In this document: positions 1-9,753 of the stretch, one piece after another
How the letters are laid out: the number at the start of each line of letters is the position of its first letter
Position numbering within the stretch: the stretch's first letter is position 1
Assembly (NCBI GenBank): GCA_016715105.1
Contig: JADKBO010000059.1
Location: 1 to 64,000, forward strand
Length of the DNA stretch: 64,000 nt
Source of the DNA: Saprospiraceae bacterium
GTDB taxonomy: Bacteria; Bacteroidota; Bacteroidia; Chitinophagales; Saprospiraceae
Direction of reading: 5' to 3'
Notes under the pieces: model-generated
Seen by the model: the letters and a program-made list of their open reading frames with translations, nothing else
Told to the model about the DNA's origin: nothing
Database searches by the model: none
Made by a program: the position numbers and the translations under genes

Positions 1-350
1 AATCAAAAGTCCAGCTTGGATTATTTTTATGAGCCGGGCCTCTTTTCCTCGTAGTTGGGCATGACTTTTCTACTCCAGCCCCAAAAAATTTGGGAGAATA
101 ATTCTATCCAATAAATGGCTGAGTTCGCGAACGATGATGTAATCAAATACATCAAGTGGCAAAGCAATGCTACGCGATATAATTCCTGTTTTTACTAGTG
201 GAACAACTGCTACAATTGGGTAGCATTGTACTTCTAAGCGCAACGTTTGCTATCTCCTTTTTTGAAGGATTAATTATTCCAACCGTTCACCTTTCTACGA
301 CCAGCCTTTTGAATTTTTAGCCTAGATAGAGATATATAAAGTGGGATCAT
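1..350 (-). pseudogene. YgjP-like (DUF45/M48-related) metallopeptidase, frame-disrupted
   Basis: Reading the minus strand in several frames recovers the hallmark segments of the YgjP/DUF45 zinc metallopeptidase family. These are a segment NCSSCSTSKNRNYIA that matches the usual WGSCS..g.i..n motif, then LPLDVFDYIIVRELSHL, where the family has DYVVVHELxHL, then FWGWSRKVMPNYEEK, where the family has HSxxFWxxVxxxMPxY. The pieces lie in different frames, so at least three indels interrupt the gene. The first histidine of HExxH reads as arginine. The C-terminus lies at or beyond the left edge of the window. The position of the N-terminus is a guess. Family members are cytoplasmic proteins of poorly defined role. 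I cannot tell true decay from sequence error, but the next genes are equally damaged. Confidence 0.55.
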
Positions 351-745
351 TTTTTACGACTCCACTAAAATTCTTGACTTGGAATCATTATCCTCAGGTG
401 TGAACTATCGATCGTCTCGGTAAAACCATTCTGACTATCTTCTTCCAACAACTTCGGTTTGAAAAATGATATTGACCTAAGATTGAAAAAGTAAATTGAT
501 CGATATATTTCTCAACATCATACTTGTTGGGTGCTGTGGAGGTTTACTGAGGCTCAGCTTTGGTCCAACCATTGCTGTACAAAATCAATGTGTTTATCAC
601 GTTGGCTATCAACATAAAAGGGTATCCTCAGGATGACAAGTACTTCCGCAAGGATACCATATACATTATTTCTATATTCAGAATAGATGCATTGAGAAAT
701 ACTCTTTCCATTCACTTTTTATCGATATATTTTGACTTTTCACCT
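351..745. other. Region without recognisable gene
   Basis: About 395 bases between the YgjP remnant and the end of serC. All frames are short and I recognise no protein family in them. Since both flanking genes are broken by indels, a third damaged gene could hide here. Confidence 0.3.
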
Positions 746-1779
746 TCAAGCACGCATTAAGTCTGCAAGTTTTTGGATGCCTTCTGCTTCAAGGGCGTTG
801 TAAATAGCACGTAATCCTCCAACAGATCTGACCTTTCAAACCGTTAAGACCTTCTTTTTGCACCTATCCAAAATTCGTTTTCTGTTTCTTCGTTCACGCC
901 CGTAAACGTGACGTTCATCAATGATCGTCCTCAGCTACTGAATGCCCTTTAAACAAGCTATTTCTATCCAATTCGTCATAAAGGATTTTTGCTTTGGCTT
1001 CATTCCTTTTGGCCATTGCTTCCAAACCACCATTATCTTTGATCCACTGCAATGTCAACATAGAAACATACATTGCAAATACAGGAGGTGTATTATACAT
1101 AGACACATTTTCGATGTGCGTACGGTAATCCAACATGACTGGAACATATCTGCTCACTGTACCTAAGGCTGATTTTTCACGATCACCAAAGTAACGCCTG
1201 CAGGTCCCATGTTTTTTTGAGCACCAGCGTAGATGAGATCAAATCTAGAAACATCAATAGGTTTGCTAAATATATCAGATGACATATCACAAATCAATCT
1301 CACATCAGTTTCTGGAAGTGATTGAAATTATGTTCCAAAAAATGGTGTTGTTGGAGGTGTAGTGTAAATATTTAAGATCCGAAGGATGATATTTTTTGGT
1401 ATATAATTGAAGTTTTGCTTTTTCTGAACTTGCAACTACATGCACCTTACTATGTTTGCATCTTTGATTGCTTTTTAGACCAAGCTCCAGTATTGATGTA
1501 TCCTGCAGTTTCCTCTTCATTCAAGAAGTTCATTGGGATTTGGAAAAACTGAGTACTTGCTCCGCCTTGCAAAAGAGTACTTCATATTCGTCACTTAGAC
1601 CAGCCTGATTCCTTTACTAAAGCAATCGCTTGATCCATAGCAGCTACAACATCTTTGCTACGGTGCGACACCTCAAGGATCGAAAATCCGCTATTGTTGT
1701 AGTTCAACACACTTGCTGCTGCTTTTCGATGACCTCTTGGCAATACTGCTGGTCCCGCTGAGAAATTGTACTTTTTCAT
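746..1779 (-). pseudogene. serC: 3-phosphoserine/phosphohydroxythreonine aminotransferase, multiply frameshifted
   Basis: SerC makes phosphoserine from 3-phosphohydroxypyruvate with PLP, in serine biosynthesis. The start at 1779 gives MKKYNFSAGPAVLP, the classic SerC N-terminus. Later segments in other frames read KHSKVHVVASSEK, then DLIYAGAQKNMGPAG, which carries the PLP-binding lysine of the family, then TPPVFAMYVSMLTLQWI. The C-terminus GGLRAIYNALEAEGIQ is followed by a TGA at 746. The overall span of about 345 codons is close to the normal length of about 355. At least four frame changes are needed to read it through. Every diagnostic block is conserved, so I think the indels are more likely sequence errors than decay. 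Confidence 0.8.
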
Positions 1780-1999
1780 TATGTTTATTGTTATTTTTTT
1801 ATTCTTTCTAATTCCTGATTTTTAAAACATAATCTTGATCATTGAAACTTCTTAAATGCATTATTGCATGTATTTCAATTTTGCCCAATTATGTCAAATA
1901 ATAATCTAATAATCAATGTGTTAATTTGATATCAGTTGCTCAAATCTGACGCAAAATTGAAAAATAATATCATCTAAATCCAATAAAAAGAAAGAAAAT

Positions 2000-2515
2000 T
2001 TAAAAGACTTTTTCATATTTGGGATTCACCATCCATTTTGACCATTTCTTATTGTAAACATGAATTTTGTTGGTGGGCTTACCTTCAAAATCAGTCAGGG
2101 GATATCCTTGATTGGCCCATTCAAAATACTACCATATAAGTTGAAAACCTTTTTGAATCCAAGTTTTGATAATTTTTCGCCTATTTTTTCACTTCTGTAC
2201 CCAATGGAACAATACACGACGATGGTTTTATTTCTATCGATATCCTTGACCAAATTTTCAGAAAAATAGTCATAACCTACGTATTTTGCTCCTGGTAGAT
2301 GTGAGACATTGTATTCTTTTGGCTCTCTGGCATCCAAATATTTTACATCCTTTAAGGCATGTGCATCGGTGACAGAGATGACTGGTACACTGAATTTAAT
2401 CAGGAGTTAATCTTATCAGAAAAAATGCACTTTCCACTTTAGCATTTTTTTGGCCGCGCAAGGTCAAACCCAAAGTCAACAAGATTAATAGAAATAACAT
2501 TTTAGTATTAAACAT
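2000..2515 (-). CDS. Secreted rhodanese-like domain protein (two frameshifts)
   Basis: The start at 2515 gives MFNTKMLFLLILLTLGL, a typical signal peptide, so the protein is probably exported to the periplasm. A middle segment (2095-2337) reads DAREPKEYNVSHLPGAKYVG and then VVYCSIGYRSE. The latter is the rhodanese active-site loop with its catalytic cysteine. After a second frame change the C-terminus reads GYPLTDFEGKPTNKIHVYNK and ends at a TAA at 2000. Reassembled length is about 172 residues. Rhodanese domains carry persulfide sulfur on the cysteine; the acceptor here is unknown. Frame changes lie near 2400 and 2100. Confidence 0.7.
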
Positions 2516-2679
2516 ATTTTAAATTTAATGAGTCTTTTCCATTTTTTGGCACAGCTTTTGAAAACTAATACATGCAAAGTAATCAGTATATCAAGCAACC
2601 AGTGAGGGAATGAAAAAGAAAATTACAAAGCCGATACCAAACAAGAAACGTAAAGTGACAACAAAAAGTAGCATTAAAG

Positions 2680-3270
2680 ATGACTTTTCGTGGCAAAAGA
2701 TTGTTTTTCTCTTTTCGCCATAGCGCTATTAATTTTGCATCTTCTTCAAAAATCTCTAAATACAATAAACACCGTAGTGCAGAAGACCAAATTGCTTTGC
2801 AATACATAGAACAATATAAAGATTTGGCGATTCTGGAAATGCACCGCAGTGGCATTCCTGCAAGTATCACGCTTGCTCAAGGACTTCATGAATCCAATAG
2901 TGGCTTGAGTTCCTTGGCAACCTCAGCCAATAATCATTTTGGAATCAAATGCAAAAGTTACTGGGTGGGCAAAACTTACTACCACAAAGACGATGATTTC
3001 AAAGATGGTAGATTGATTGAATCTTGTTTTAGAGCTTATGAATCCGCAATACAGTCATACGTTGACCACAGCAATTTTTTGATGGGCAATAAATTGTATG
3101 CCAGCCTTTTTGAATACGATCATGCCGACTATGAATCATGGGCATACGGATTGAAGCGATGTGGTTATGCTACCGACTCAAAATATGCTCAAAAGCTCAT
3201 CAACAAAATCGAAGATTACCAATTGTATGAGTATGATTTTGAGGAAAATCCACTCGAAGTTCTAAAATAA
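2680..3270 (+). CDS. Glucosaminidase-domain (GH73-like) peptidoglycan hydrolase
   Basis: The protein contains a glucosaminidase domain that cleaves the glycan strand of peptidoglycan. Visible are the segment ITLAQGLHESNSG with the catalytic glutamate of GH73 enzymes, NNHFGIKC, FRAYESAIQSYVDHSNFL and YGLKRCGYATDSKYAQKL, all standard for the family. The open frame starts with ATG at 2680, but its first 30 residues look artificial. An ATG at 2610 opens a lysine-rich leader (MKKKITKPIPNKKRK), and another frame encodes ALLILHLLQKS, as expected for an N-terminal membrane anchor. The real gene therefore probably starts at 2610 with one or two frameshifts before residue 35. Bacteroidota homologues often carry LysM repeats after this domain; none is present here. 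Confidence 0.8.
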   Translation: MTFRGKRLFFSFRHSAINFASSSKISKYNKHRSAEDQIALQYIEQYKDLAILEMHRSGIPASITLAQGLHESNSGLSSLATSANNHFGIKCKSYWVGKTYYHKDDDFKDGRLIESCFRAYESAIQSYVDHSNFLMGNKLYASLFEYDHADYESWAYGLKRCGYATDSKYAQKLINKIEDYQLYEYDFEENPLEVLK

Positions 3271-3358
3271 GTTTTACCTATTCTTTTTTTTTTAATGTTC
3301 TATCATCCACTCTGTTGTTCAAACTTTGCAGACGAACATTAATATTTTCTAAAAAGCC

Positions 3359-3373
3359 TGCAACAATGTTGCA
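3359..3373. promoter_or_regulatory. Perfect 7-1-7 palindrome, candidate Fur/Zur-type operator
   Basis: TGCAACAATGTTGCA is a perfect inverted repeat around a central A. A further half-site, TTGCAAC, follows at about 3398, just before the merC start. Position and shape fit a metal-responsive Fur-family operator controlling the MerC gene. The regulator is not in the window, so this is inference. Confidence 0.45.
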
Positions 3374-3403
3374 ATTATGAATGTTTGTTTTATTTTTTGC
3401 AAC

Positions 3404-3791
3404 ATGATTTCAAAAACAATATCATACTTTCAGAAACTTAGGGCAGTTTTTAGGAATGTTTGCTTCATTGCTTTGCGCTTTGCATTGTTCTGCACTACCA
3501 ATTTTCTTTTCATTGGGTTTTGTTTCTGGAGCTGGTCATAGTCACAATCATGACATAGACATGTTTTTGGCTATATCAGGTTTATTCATCGCTGGATATG
3601 CTTTGGTAAAAGATTTCCCTAATCACAAATCCTTGTTGCCACTCATCATTGCGACTTTTGGTTTTGTCCTATTATTTCTTGGTATTTTGGTTTTTCACTT
3701 TACACTCATCAATGTCATAGGGGGATTGATGATTGCTTTCGCTCACGTGATCAATCTGAGATTATCTAGAGCAGTGATTGTTAATTCCTAG
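3404..3791 (+). CDS. MerC domain membrane protein (frameshift near the start)
   Basis: MerC-family proteins are small inner-membrane proteins linked to mercury or other metal uptake. The segment LGMFASLLCALHCSALPI carries the paired cysteines (C and HC) of the first helix. It is followed by a GHSHNHD histidine stretch and three more hydrophobic helices. The open frame proper begins at 3456, but the family motif starts before it. An ATG at 3404 gives MISKTISYFQKL, which joins LGQFLGMFAS after one base shift near 3440. A palindromic operator candidate precedes the gene. No mer operon genes are nearby, so a role in general metal homeostasis is more likely than mercury resistance. Confidence 0.75.
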
Positions 3792-4267
3792 ATCCTATTC
3801 TTTTTACACCAAATTTTCATTGTAAATAATAAGTATATTATACTCGATATTTTATTATTTTGCCCCTATGTCGTAATTATTACACGTCTGTACCACTATT
3901 TTCGAAATATAATTTTATTTAAGCCCTTTATCGATGCTCTTTTAAATTTTCTTTTGCAGTGTAATTAATAACAGTAACATAACATAAGAAACTGCGAAAT
4001 CTTAAAAATCTAATTTGGTAAACATCCTTAAATACCATATATAGCCAATTTCAAAACACCTTTCTTTTTTAAGGTATAATAACTATGGTTGTTATGTTCT
4101 AACAAATCTATGTCAGTATTTTGGTCAAATCACTCAACTTTTAAGCAACAATTTTGGAGTTTATTAATCATTACTGAACAAAATGGATTTCCTTTGGTAT
4201 GAATTCTAGTAATGACTTTTTTGAAGGAATTTGAGTATTTGTAAATTGCTGAAAATAATTTATAAAC
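3792..4267. other. Intergenic region, no gene seen
   Basis: About 475 AT-rich bases between merC and the HupE gene. All frames are short. I see no tRNA, hairpin terminator or recognisable protein remnant. A minus-strand stretch around 4080-4200 has a few coding-like words but no family I can name. Confidence 0.4.
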
Positions 4268-4835
4268 ATGTTTAATACATATTTGGAGCTTGGTATCAAC
4301 CATATCCTAGATATAGAAGGATACGATCATATTTTATTTATCATCGCATTGTGTGCAGTATTTGGCATTAAGGATTGGAAAAAAATCTTAATCCTCGCCA
4401 CTGCTTTTACCATTGGCCACTCCATAACATTGGCCTTGGCTGCTTTGGATCTCGTTAAATTTCCTGCTAAAGTGATAGAGATATTGATTCCGATTACGAT
4501 CATCATCACCGCCATCACCAACATATTGAGATCTGACAGGAAGGAGGGGAAGATTTTCCAAAATGGAATTATTATTTGCCGCTCTTTTGGACTGATACAT
4601 GGTTTGGGTTTTTCTACTTTTTTAGAGCACTGATGGGTAAATCCTCAGAGGTTATATTGCCACTTTTGCTTTCAATGTTGGGGTAGAGTTGGGCCAGATT
4701 GTCATCATTGCCATAACTATGCTCCTCTCATTCCTACTAGTAAATCTAGCGGGTCTTAAAAGAAACTATTGGAATTTGGCAGTTTCGATTTTGGCGATTG
4801 TTGTTTCTTGTTATTTGATTTATGAAAAGATTTAA
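4268..4835 (+). CDS. HupE/UreJ family membrane protein (two frameshifts)
   Basis: HupE/UreJ proteins are polytopic membrane proteins thought to move nickel or a related ligand. The N-terminal part shows GINHILDIEGYDHILFIIAL and later TAFTIGHSITLALA, the histidine-bearing helices of the family, then GLIHGLGFS. The frame breaks inside a run of T at about 4618, where the frame opens again as FFRALMGKS. A second break near 4665 restores FNVGVELGQIVIIAITM, and the gene ends with a TAA at 4833-4835. The intact protein would have about 189 residues, normal for the short Bacteroidota form. A DUF6702 gene follows, a pairing often seen in this phylum. Confidence 0.8.
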
Positions 4836-4956
4836 GCTAAGATATAGTTATTAATCTAGCAAAAAGAACTAAAGCTTTTGACTCTGCGTTTTGAAAGGAA
4901 GTCTGAGATTGATAATGTCATATTGAGTCTTGGTCTTTAAACACAAATAAACAATC

Positions 4957-5419
4957 ATGTTGAATCTGCTTTTTTTATGGCTTTTACTTACGTACACCCC
5001 ATACATGTATCCGTTTGTGACGTCATTCAAAAAACGATAAAGTAGAATTTACCTTCAAAATATTCTTTGACGATTTACAAACTTCAATGGGTTTGAAACC
5101 AGGCGAAGAGCTCCCTGCCAAGTATTCTGGTTCTGATCAACTCATCAATGACTTCATCCTCAAAAATGTAAAAGTGGTGGTCAATGGTAAGGTTGCTAAG
5201 CTAAAATATAAGGAGAGTTACAGTGCACCTCCAGCAATTTGGACTGAAATGGAGCTAGAAGGTATCCAAGCTGCGGATATCAAAACAATGGAAATTTACA
5301 ATGACATCATGGTCTCACTCTACCGTGATCAAACCAACATCATCAATGTTGCAATAAAAAATACAAAGAAGAATTTCTCCTTAGGCAAAAATGATCGATC
5401 AGCAAAGTTGGTTTTTTGA
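4957..5419 (+). CDS. DUF6702 family secreted protein (frameshifts in the N-terminal part)
   Basis: ATG at 4957 starts a hydrophobic leader MLNLLFLWLLLTY. In a second frame the next codons read HPIHVSVCDVIQK, the signature of DUF6702, and in a third frame NDKVEFTFKIFFDDLQTSMG continues into the long open frame from 5087. The domain is a small beta-rich periplasmic module of unknown function. It commonly neighbours HupE/UreJ genes, as here. Two single-base errors are needed to join the parts. The C-terminal half (5087-5419) is undamaged. Confidence 0.65.
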
Positions 5420-5505
5420 CCCCTTTTTCTGGCTTTTGGAGCTCAGTCCAGATAAATTAACCGTTTTTTATCCTTTTTTATGATCCATGTCTAGGTTCTA
5501 AGTCG

Positions 5506-5513
5506 TAATTTTG
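5506..5513 (+). promoter_or_regulatory. Bacteroidota -7 box before mtaB
   Basis: TAATTTTG matches TAnnTTTG only eight bases before the mtaB ATG. If used, the transcript would be nearly leaderless. No good -33 TTTG is present at the usual distance. Confidence 0.3.
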
Positions 5514-5521
5514 CGCCCAAT

Positions 5522-6864
5522 ATGGCAACACCTTACACAGTAGCTTTTCATACATTGGGTTGTAAACTCAATTTTCAGAAACATCTTCCATCAGAAGACA
5601 GTTTGAAGACCATGGTTTTCAAACCATTGATTTTGAGGAAGGTGCAGACATTTATGTACTCAATACTTGTTCTGTCACTGATTTTGCAGATAAAAAGTGC
5701 CGCTACGAAGTTCGTCGAGCACTCAAGTATTCTCCAGACGCTCGTGTAATTGTGGTAGGTTGTTATGCCCAATTGAAGCCAGAAGAAATTGCCGATATTC
5801 CAGGAGTTGACTTAGTGCTTGGGGCTGCCGAAAAGTTTAACATCGTCTCTTACATTGATGAACTTGCAAAGGCTCCCGGAAAAGGCATGGTCAAAGCTGG
5901 TGCTATTTCTACTGTCAATCATTTTGTAGATTCTTTTTCATTTGGTGATCGTACAAGGTCCTTTTTGAAGGTGCAAGACGGTTGTGATTATAAATGTACT
6001 TTTTGCACCATTCCACAAGCCCGCGGTAAAAGTCGTAGCGATACTGTCGAAAATGTTTTGCTCAATGTTGCCAAGATTGCTGAAGCAGGTGTGAAAGAAA
6101 TTGTGCTTACTGGTGTAAACCTGGGTGATTTTGGAAATAGTACAGAAGTAATCGAAGGTACAAAGCCCAAAAAAGAAGCATTGTTTTTTGACTTAGTAAA
6201 GGAATTGGATAAATCGGCAGGTATAGAGAGATTTAGAATTTCCTCTATCGAACCAAATTTATTGACAGATGAGATTATTGAATTCGTTGCGCAATCTCGA
6301 GTTTTTGTGCCGCATTTTCACATTCCTTTGCAAAGTGGGTCTGATAAAATCCTGAAACTCATGCGCCGACGATATACCAGAGATTTGTATAAGGCAAGGA
6401 TTGAAAAAATCAAAACCGTCATGCCTCATTGTTGTATAGGTGTAGATGTTATTGTAGGTTTTCCTGGTGAAAGTGAATCAGATTTTATGGAGACTTATGA
6501 CTTTATCAATGACCTAGACGTCTCCTATTTACACGTTTTTACTTATTCAGAGCGAGCCAATACGTTAGCTGTGGAATTGGAGGGAAAAGTTGACATGAGC
6601 GTAAGAAGAAATAGGAATGAACGCTTGCGTATACTTTCAGAAAAGAAAAGAGCTCATTTTTATCAGCAATTTGAAGGTGATATCAGGCCTGTTTTGTTTG
6701 AACATTCCAAAGAAGCTAACTCCATGAGTGGCTACACAGATAATTACATCAAAGTAAGCTTGCCTTTGCAAGAGTATCTGATCAATCAGATAGAAGAAGT
6801 AAAAATTGGTAAGTTTTTAGGGGGTGAATCAACCAATGCCACGCTTGCTGCTGTCCTAGTCTGA
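5522..6864 (+). CDS. mtaB: tRNA t6A37 methylthiotransferase MtaB (one frameshift)
   Basis: MtaB converts t6A at position 37 of tRNAs to ms2t6A with radical SAM chemistry and two iron-sulfur clusters. The start MATPYTVAFHTLGCKLNF is the UPF0004 N-terminus with the first cluster cysteine. A missing T in a TTTT run near 5575 shifts the frame; after it the sequence reads SETSSIRRQFEDHGF, then VLNTCSVTDFADKKCR, then VVGCYAQ. The radical SAM triad is in DGCDYKCTFCTIPQARG at about residue 160. A TRAM-like C-terminus follows. Length of about 447 residues is normal. The 3' end overlaps the convergent GSCFA gene by nine bases. Confidence 0.92.
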
Positions 6865-7802
6865 TACACTAGATTGAGAACCTTTCAGTTCTTGTTCTAA
6901 TTGCTCTATATTTTGTTGGTGTTTCGCAATTTTAAGTGGATCACTTGCCATCAACCGATGATTTTTCAATTGGCTTAAATTTTCATGCTTTTTGATAAGC
7001 TCAATTGTTTGGGTGTTGAAATACACCGATGAAAATTTTCCCAGATATAACTGATCGCAAAACTAGAAGGATGTATCAGATCATTGGCATAAAATCGATA
7101 ATCACGCAGGTCATCCATCATCAATTCATATGCTGGAAAATAAAAAACATTGGTTTGTGTCAATTGATGAATGCTCTCAAGCAAAATGGCTTTGCTACGT
7201 GAGTTTTCAACAATGCCATCTTTGATATGCCTTACAGGACTTACCGTAAAAATTATTTTAATATTTGGGTAAACCGCAGTCAGTTGGTCTACTGTACCAC
7301 TCAATAATTTAGTATTTTGATCTACAGAAAGTAACCTTTTAGCAAACAATTGTTGTGGCATTTTATGACAATTGGCAACCATTTTATTTGTGCCCAGATG
7401 TTCATAAACCCATGAAGTTCCTAAAGTGATAAAGCAATGGGTCACAGGTTTTATGTCTGTATGAAAATCTGCAATCACTTTTTCCAATCTTTGCAAAACC
7501 ATCTCTTTTTCAGGATGATTGAAGACTGAGTGGACATCGTAGTGGAAGGCAAAGTTTTCGTGGGTATTTCGATCGAATAATATTTCTGTAAATTTTTGGC
7601 GACCGATAAGCTTTGATATTTGTACATGGATGGAATGGCTGTTAAAGACAGTTCCAAAAGGATTTACTTGTACATTTATCCCAGCTGCCTGTAAATGCGA
7701 CCCTATATTATCAGAAAAACAGGAACCGATCATCAATATCTTTGACTGATGATTTATGTCAACATTTGACTTGGTAAGTTTCAATTCTGTTCTGAAATCC
7801 AT
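6856..7802 (-). CDS. GSCFA domain-containing protein (one frameshift near the C-terminus)
   Basis: The N-terminus contains ILMIGSCFSDNIGSHL, the motif that names the GSCFA family, a SGNH-hydrolase-like group frequent in Bacteroidota and of unknown substrate. FITLGTSWVYE and FTVSPVRHIKDGIVENSRSK are further family blocks, and ANDLIHPSSFAISYIW carries the C-terminal D..HP catalytic pair typical of SGNH enzymes. The open frame stops at 6975, but a shift near 7030 extends it by VYFNTQTIELIKKHENL and beyond to a TAG at 6856. This gives about 315 residues, the normal family length. Confidence 0.85.
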
Positions 7803-7916
7803 GATGCATCAAACTGGGTGGTTTACAAATATAATGCCTTTACAGACGAAGGCTTTAGAATTGTTGACGAATAAATCATATTTTAGCACGTTCAAAGCAA
7901 GAACCAAGGAGCTAGG

Positions 7917-9224
7917 ATGTCTTTCATCAAAAATTTATTTTCTAGAGAAGAAACTTTCCACCTTCCGGAACTGCGTTATGGTAGATTCAGCGATCATCAT
8001 AGCACAGAGATAAAATCTCACTTATGGGATGAGGCAGTGCTTCATTTTGAAAAAAAGGCCTACATCAAAAGTTATGCATGTATGCTTGAATACCTTTGCA
8101 TAGAAAAGGAAAACAACGTCAAGTTTACCGAGAAATTAAATTTAAGGCTCAAATTTGAAATCATTCATGGTTCCAAGGTCATCTCGGGCATTGCCAATCA
8201 AGATGGTTTTTATGCGTCTGCAAAATTGGTGAAGCTCACTCAATATGACGAACAACTTTTTGAGTCACTTTTGAAGGAAAACTATCACCTCAGATATACA
8301 AAGTTTGCATTGGATGATGAAGACCATCTAATACTCATTTTTTTTACCGCGCATGTCAATGCGAGCCCACAATTTTTGTATCGAGGATTGAGGGAGCTTG
8401 CTTTATTGAGTGATACAAGAGACGACATCATCATCGCTGATTACGATTTTGCAAGTCCAGTCAATATGGAAGTTATTCGTAAGCCCTCCCAGGTTGAGGT
8501 TGATTTAAAATTCAATTACTTCAATGACATCATTGAAGAAGTAAAATCTATATTTTCTATCGAAAGATTATCTAAAAAAGACCACCCGGGGATTTATGCC
8601 TACATATTACTTGCTGCAGTTTTCAAACTGGATTATTTGGTAAAACCCGAAGGAAAAATTCTGGAGACCATCATAGAGGTCCATCGTATTTTTTTTCATA
8701 CACCTTTTACGATTGACAAGAAAATTGACTTGATGTATCAACAATTTTTGGGATTGGCAAATTACGACCGCAGACAATTTGAAAACGAAATTTATGATAC
8801 CATTTCTACTTTTGGCATACTCCAGCACTGTAATAGAGAAAAAATCATTGACATTTTAAATGGTGAGTTACATCAGGCAGAATGGTACATCACAAATGGT
8901 TATCCTCAAGAAGCTAAAGCCATTACTGACTACGCTGTTGGGTATTTACTATATTCCTTTGAAATTTCAGATGAGTTCAGGCATTGGTTACACCTGTATT
9001 ACGAAATTTCTGAGCATCGCTTTTTCTCCAAAATGGGAGTCAAGTTCACTGCTTCTGATGGAGTGACTTTGAAGAAAAAAACCATTTTAAAAAGGATAGA
9101 CGAAATAAAAAATACCCTTCCAAAAACAGAAAATGAGTTTCAAAAGGCCGTAAATCTTAATTATGAAAATGTTGAATCCTTTGTTTATTCTTATATTTCT
9201 TGCATTGTAAAAAATAAGAAATGA
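7917..9224 (+). CDS. Conserved hypothetical protein, 435 aa
   Basis: I do not recognise a named family. The protein is soluble, with no signal peptide or membrane helix, and begins MSFIKNLFSREETFHLPELR. The N-terminal 200 residues alternate alpha and beta, with a region (about 75-160) whose pattern recalls a YbjN or type III secretion-chaperone-like sandwich. The rest is mainly helical. The gene shares its TGA with the ATG of the next gene (ATGA overlap), which implies translational coupling. Ends and frame look clean. Confidence 0.75.
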   Translation: MSFIKNLFSREETFHLPELRYGRFSDHHSTEIKSHLWDEAVLHFEKKAYIKSYACMLEYLCIEKENNVKFTEKLNLRLKFEIIHGSKVISGIANQDGFYASAKLVKLTQYDEQLFESLLKENYHLRYTKFALDDEDHLILIFFTAHVNASPQFLYRGLRELALLSDTRDDIIIADYDFASPVNMEVIRKPSQVEVDLKFNYFNDIIEEVKSIFSIERLSKKDHPGIYAYILLAAVFKLDYLVKPEGKILETIIEVHRIFFHTPFTIDKKIDLMYQQFLGLANYDRRQFENEIYDTISTFGILQHCNREKIIDILNGELHQAEWYITNGYPQEAKAITDYAVGYLLYSFEISDEFRHWLHLYYEISEHRFFSKMGVKFTASDGVTLKKKTILKRIDEIKNTLPKTENEFQKAVNLNYENVESFVYSYISCIVKNKK

Positions 9225-9670
9225 CATCGAGCAATATGAACAACAGCCAAAATACTTATGCTAGTTCAATAACCGAGGTCATTGAGAAGACATTGAGCTT
9301 ATTGAATTATGATGCTGAAAAATGCAAAAAAGCGCAAAATGTTTGGGAGTTATCCCATGAAAGTGCGACCATTGAAATTGTTTTTCATAGGAAAAAAGGC
9401 ATCATTTATGGCGATGCCTTATTGGCCGCACTTCCAACGAAAGATAGAAAAATGCTCTATGAGTATTTACTCAGACAAAACCTCCACATCCAAGGACTTA
9501 CCATGAGTATCAAAAACAATAAAGTTTTGATTTCTTTTATGACCACAGATCAGGATTTAACAGTGGACCACTTAAAAAAGTTGATTTCCAAACTATTGAT
9601 AGAGGCCAATAAGTTTGATAATATATTGGTTGAACAATATGGAGCTTTTTGGCCCGACCAAAAACAGTAG
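9221..9670 (+). CDS. Small protein with YbjN/secretion-chaperone-like pattern, 149 aa
   Basis: The start overlaps the stop of the 435-aa gene by four bases, so the two form an operon. The protein reads as an alpha-beta-beta-beta-alpha pattern: ITEVIEKTLSLLNYD helix, WELSHESATIEIVFH strands, KDRKMLYEYLLRQN helix, TMSIKNNKVLISFMT strands, and a final amphipathic helix. This resembles YbjN-type or type III chaperone-like sensory modules, but the assignment is only by pattern. It may bind the upstream protein. Confidence 0.6.
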   Translation: MTSSNMNNSQNTYASSITEVIEKTLSLLNYDAEKCKKAQNVWELSHESATIEIVFHRKKGIIYGDALLAALPTKDRKMLYEYLLRQNLHIQGLTMSIKNNKVLISFMTTDQDLTVDHLKKLISKLLIEANKFDNILVEQYGAFWPDQKQ

Positions 9671-9715
9671 GGTTTGACTCATCATTTCTGTTATAATATC
9701 ACCATTTGAAAATGG

Positions 9716-9723
9716 TATCTTTG
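9716..9723 (+). promoter_or_regulatory. Bacteroidota -7 box before rlmD
   Basis: TATCTTTG matches TAnnTTTG and lies 30 bases before the rlmD ATG. A TTTG at the usual 19-21 base spacing is absent, so the promoter is only half supported. Confidence 0.35.
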
Positions 9724-9753
9724 CGCCTTTTTAAAACAAATGCACTCTTTTAA

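Noticed and set aside
4327..4600. Minus-strand frames within the HupE gene
   Set aside because: Antisense shadows of the conserved membrane protein.
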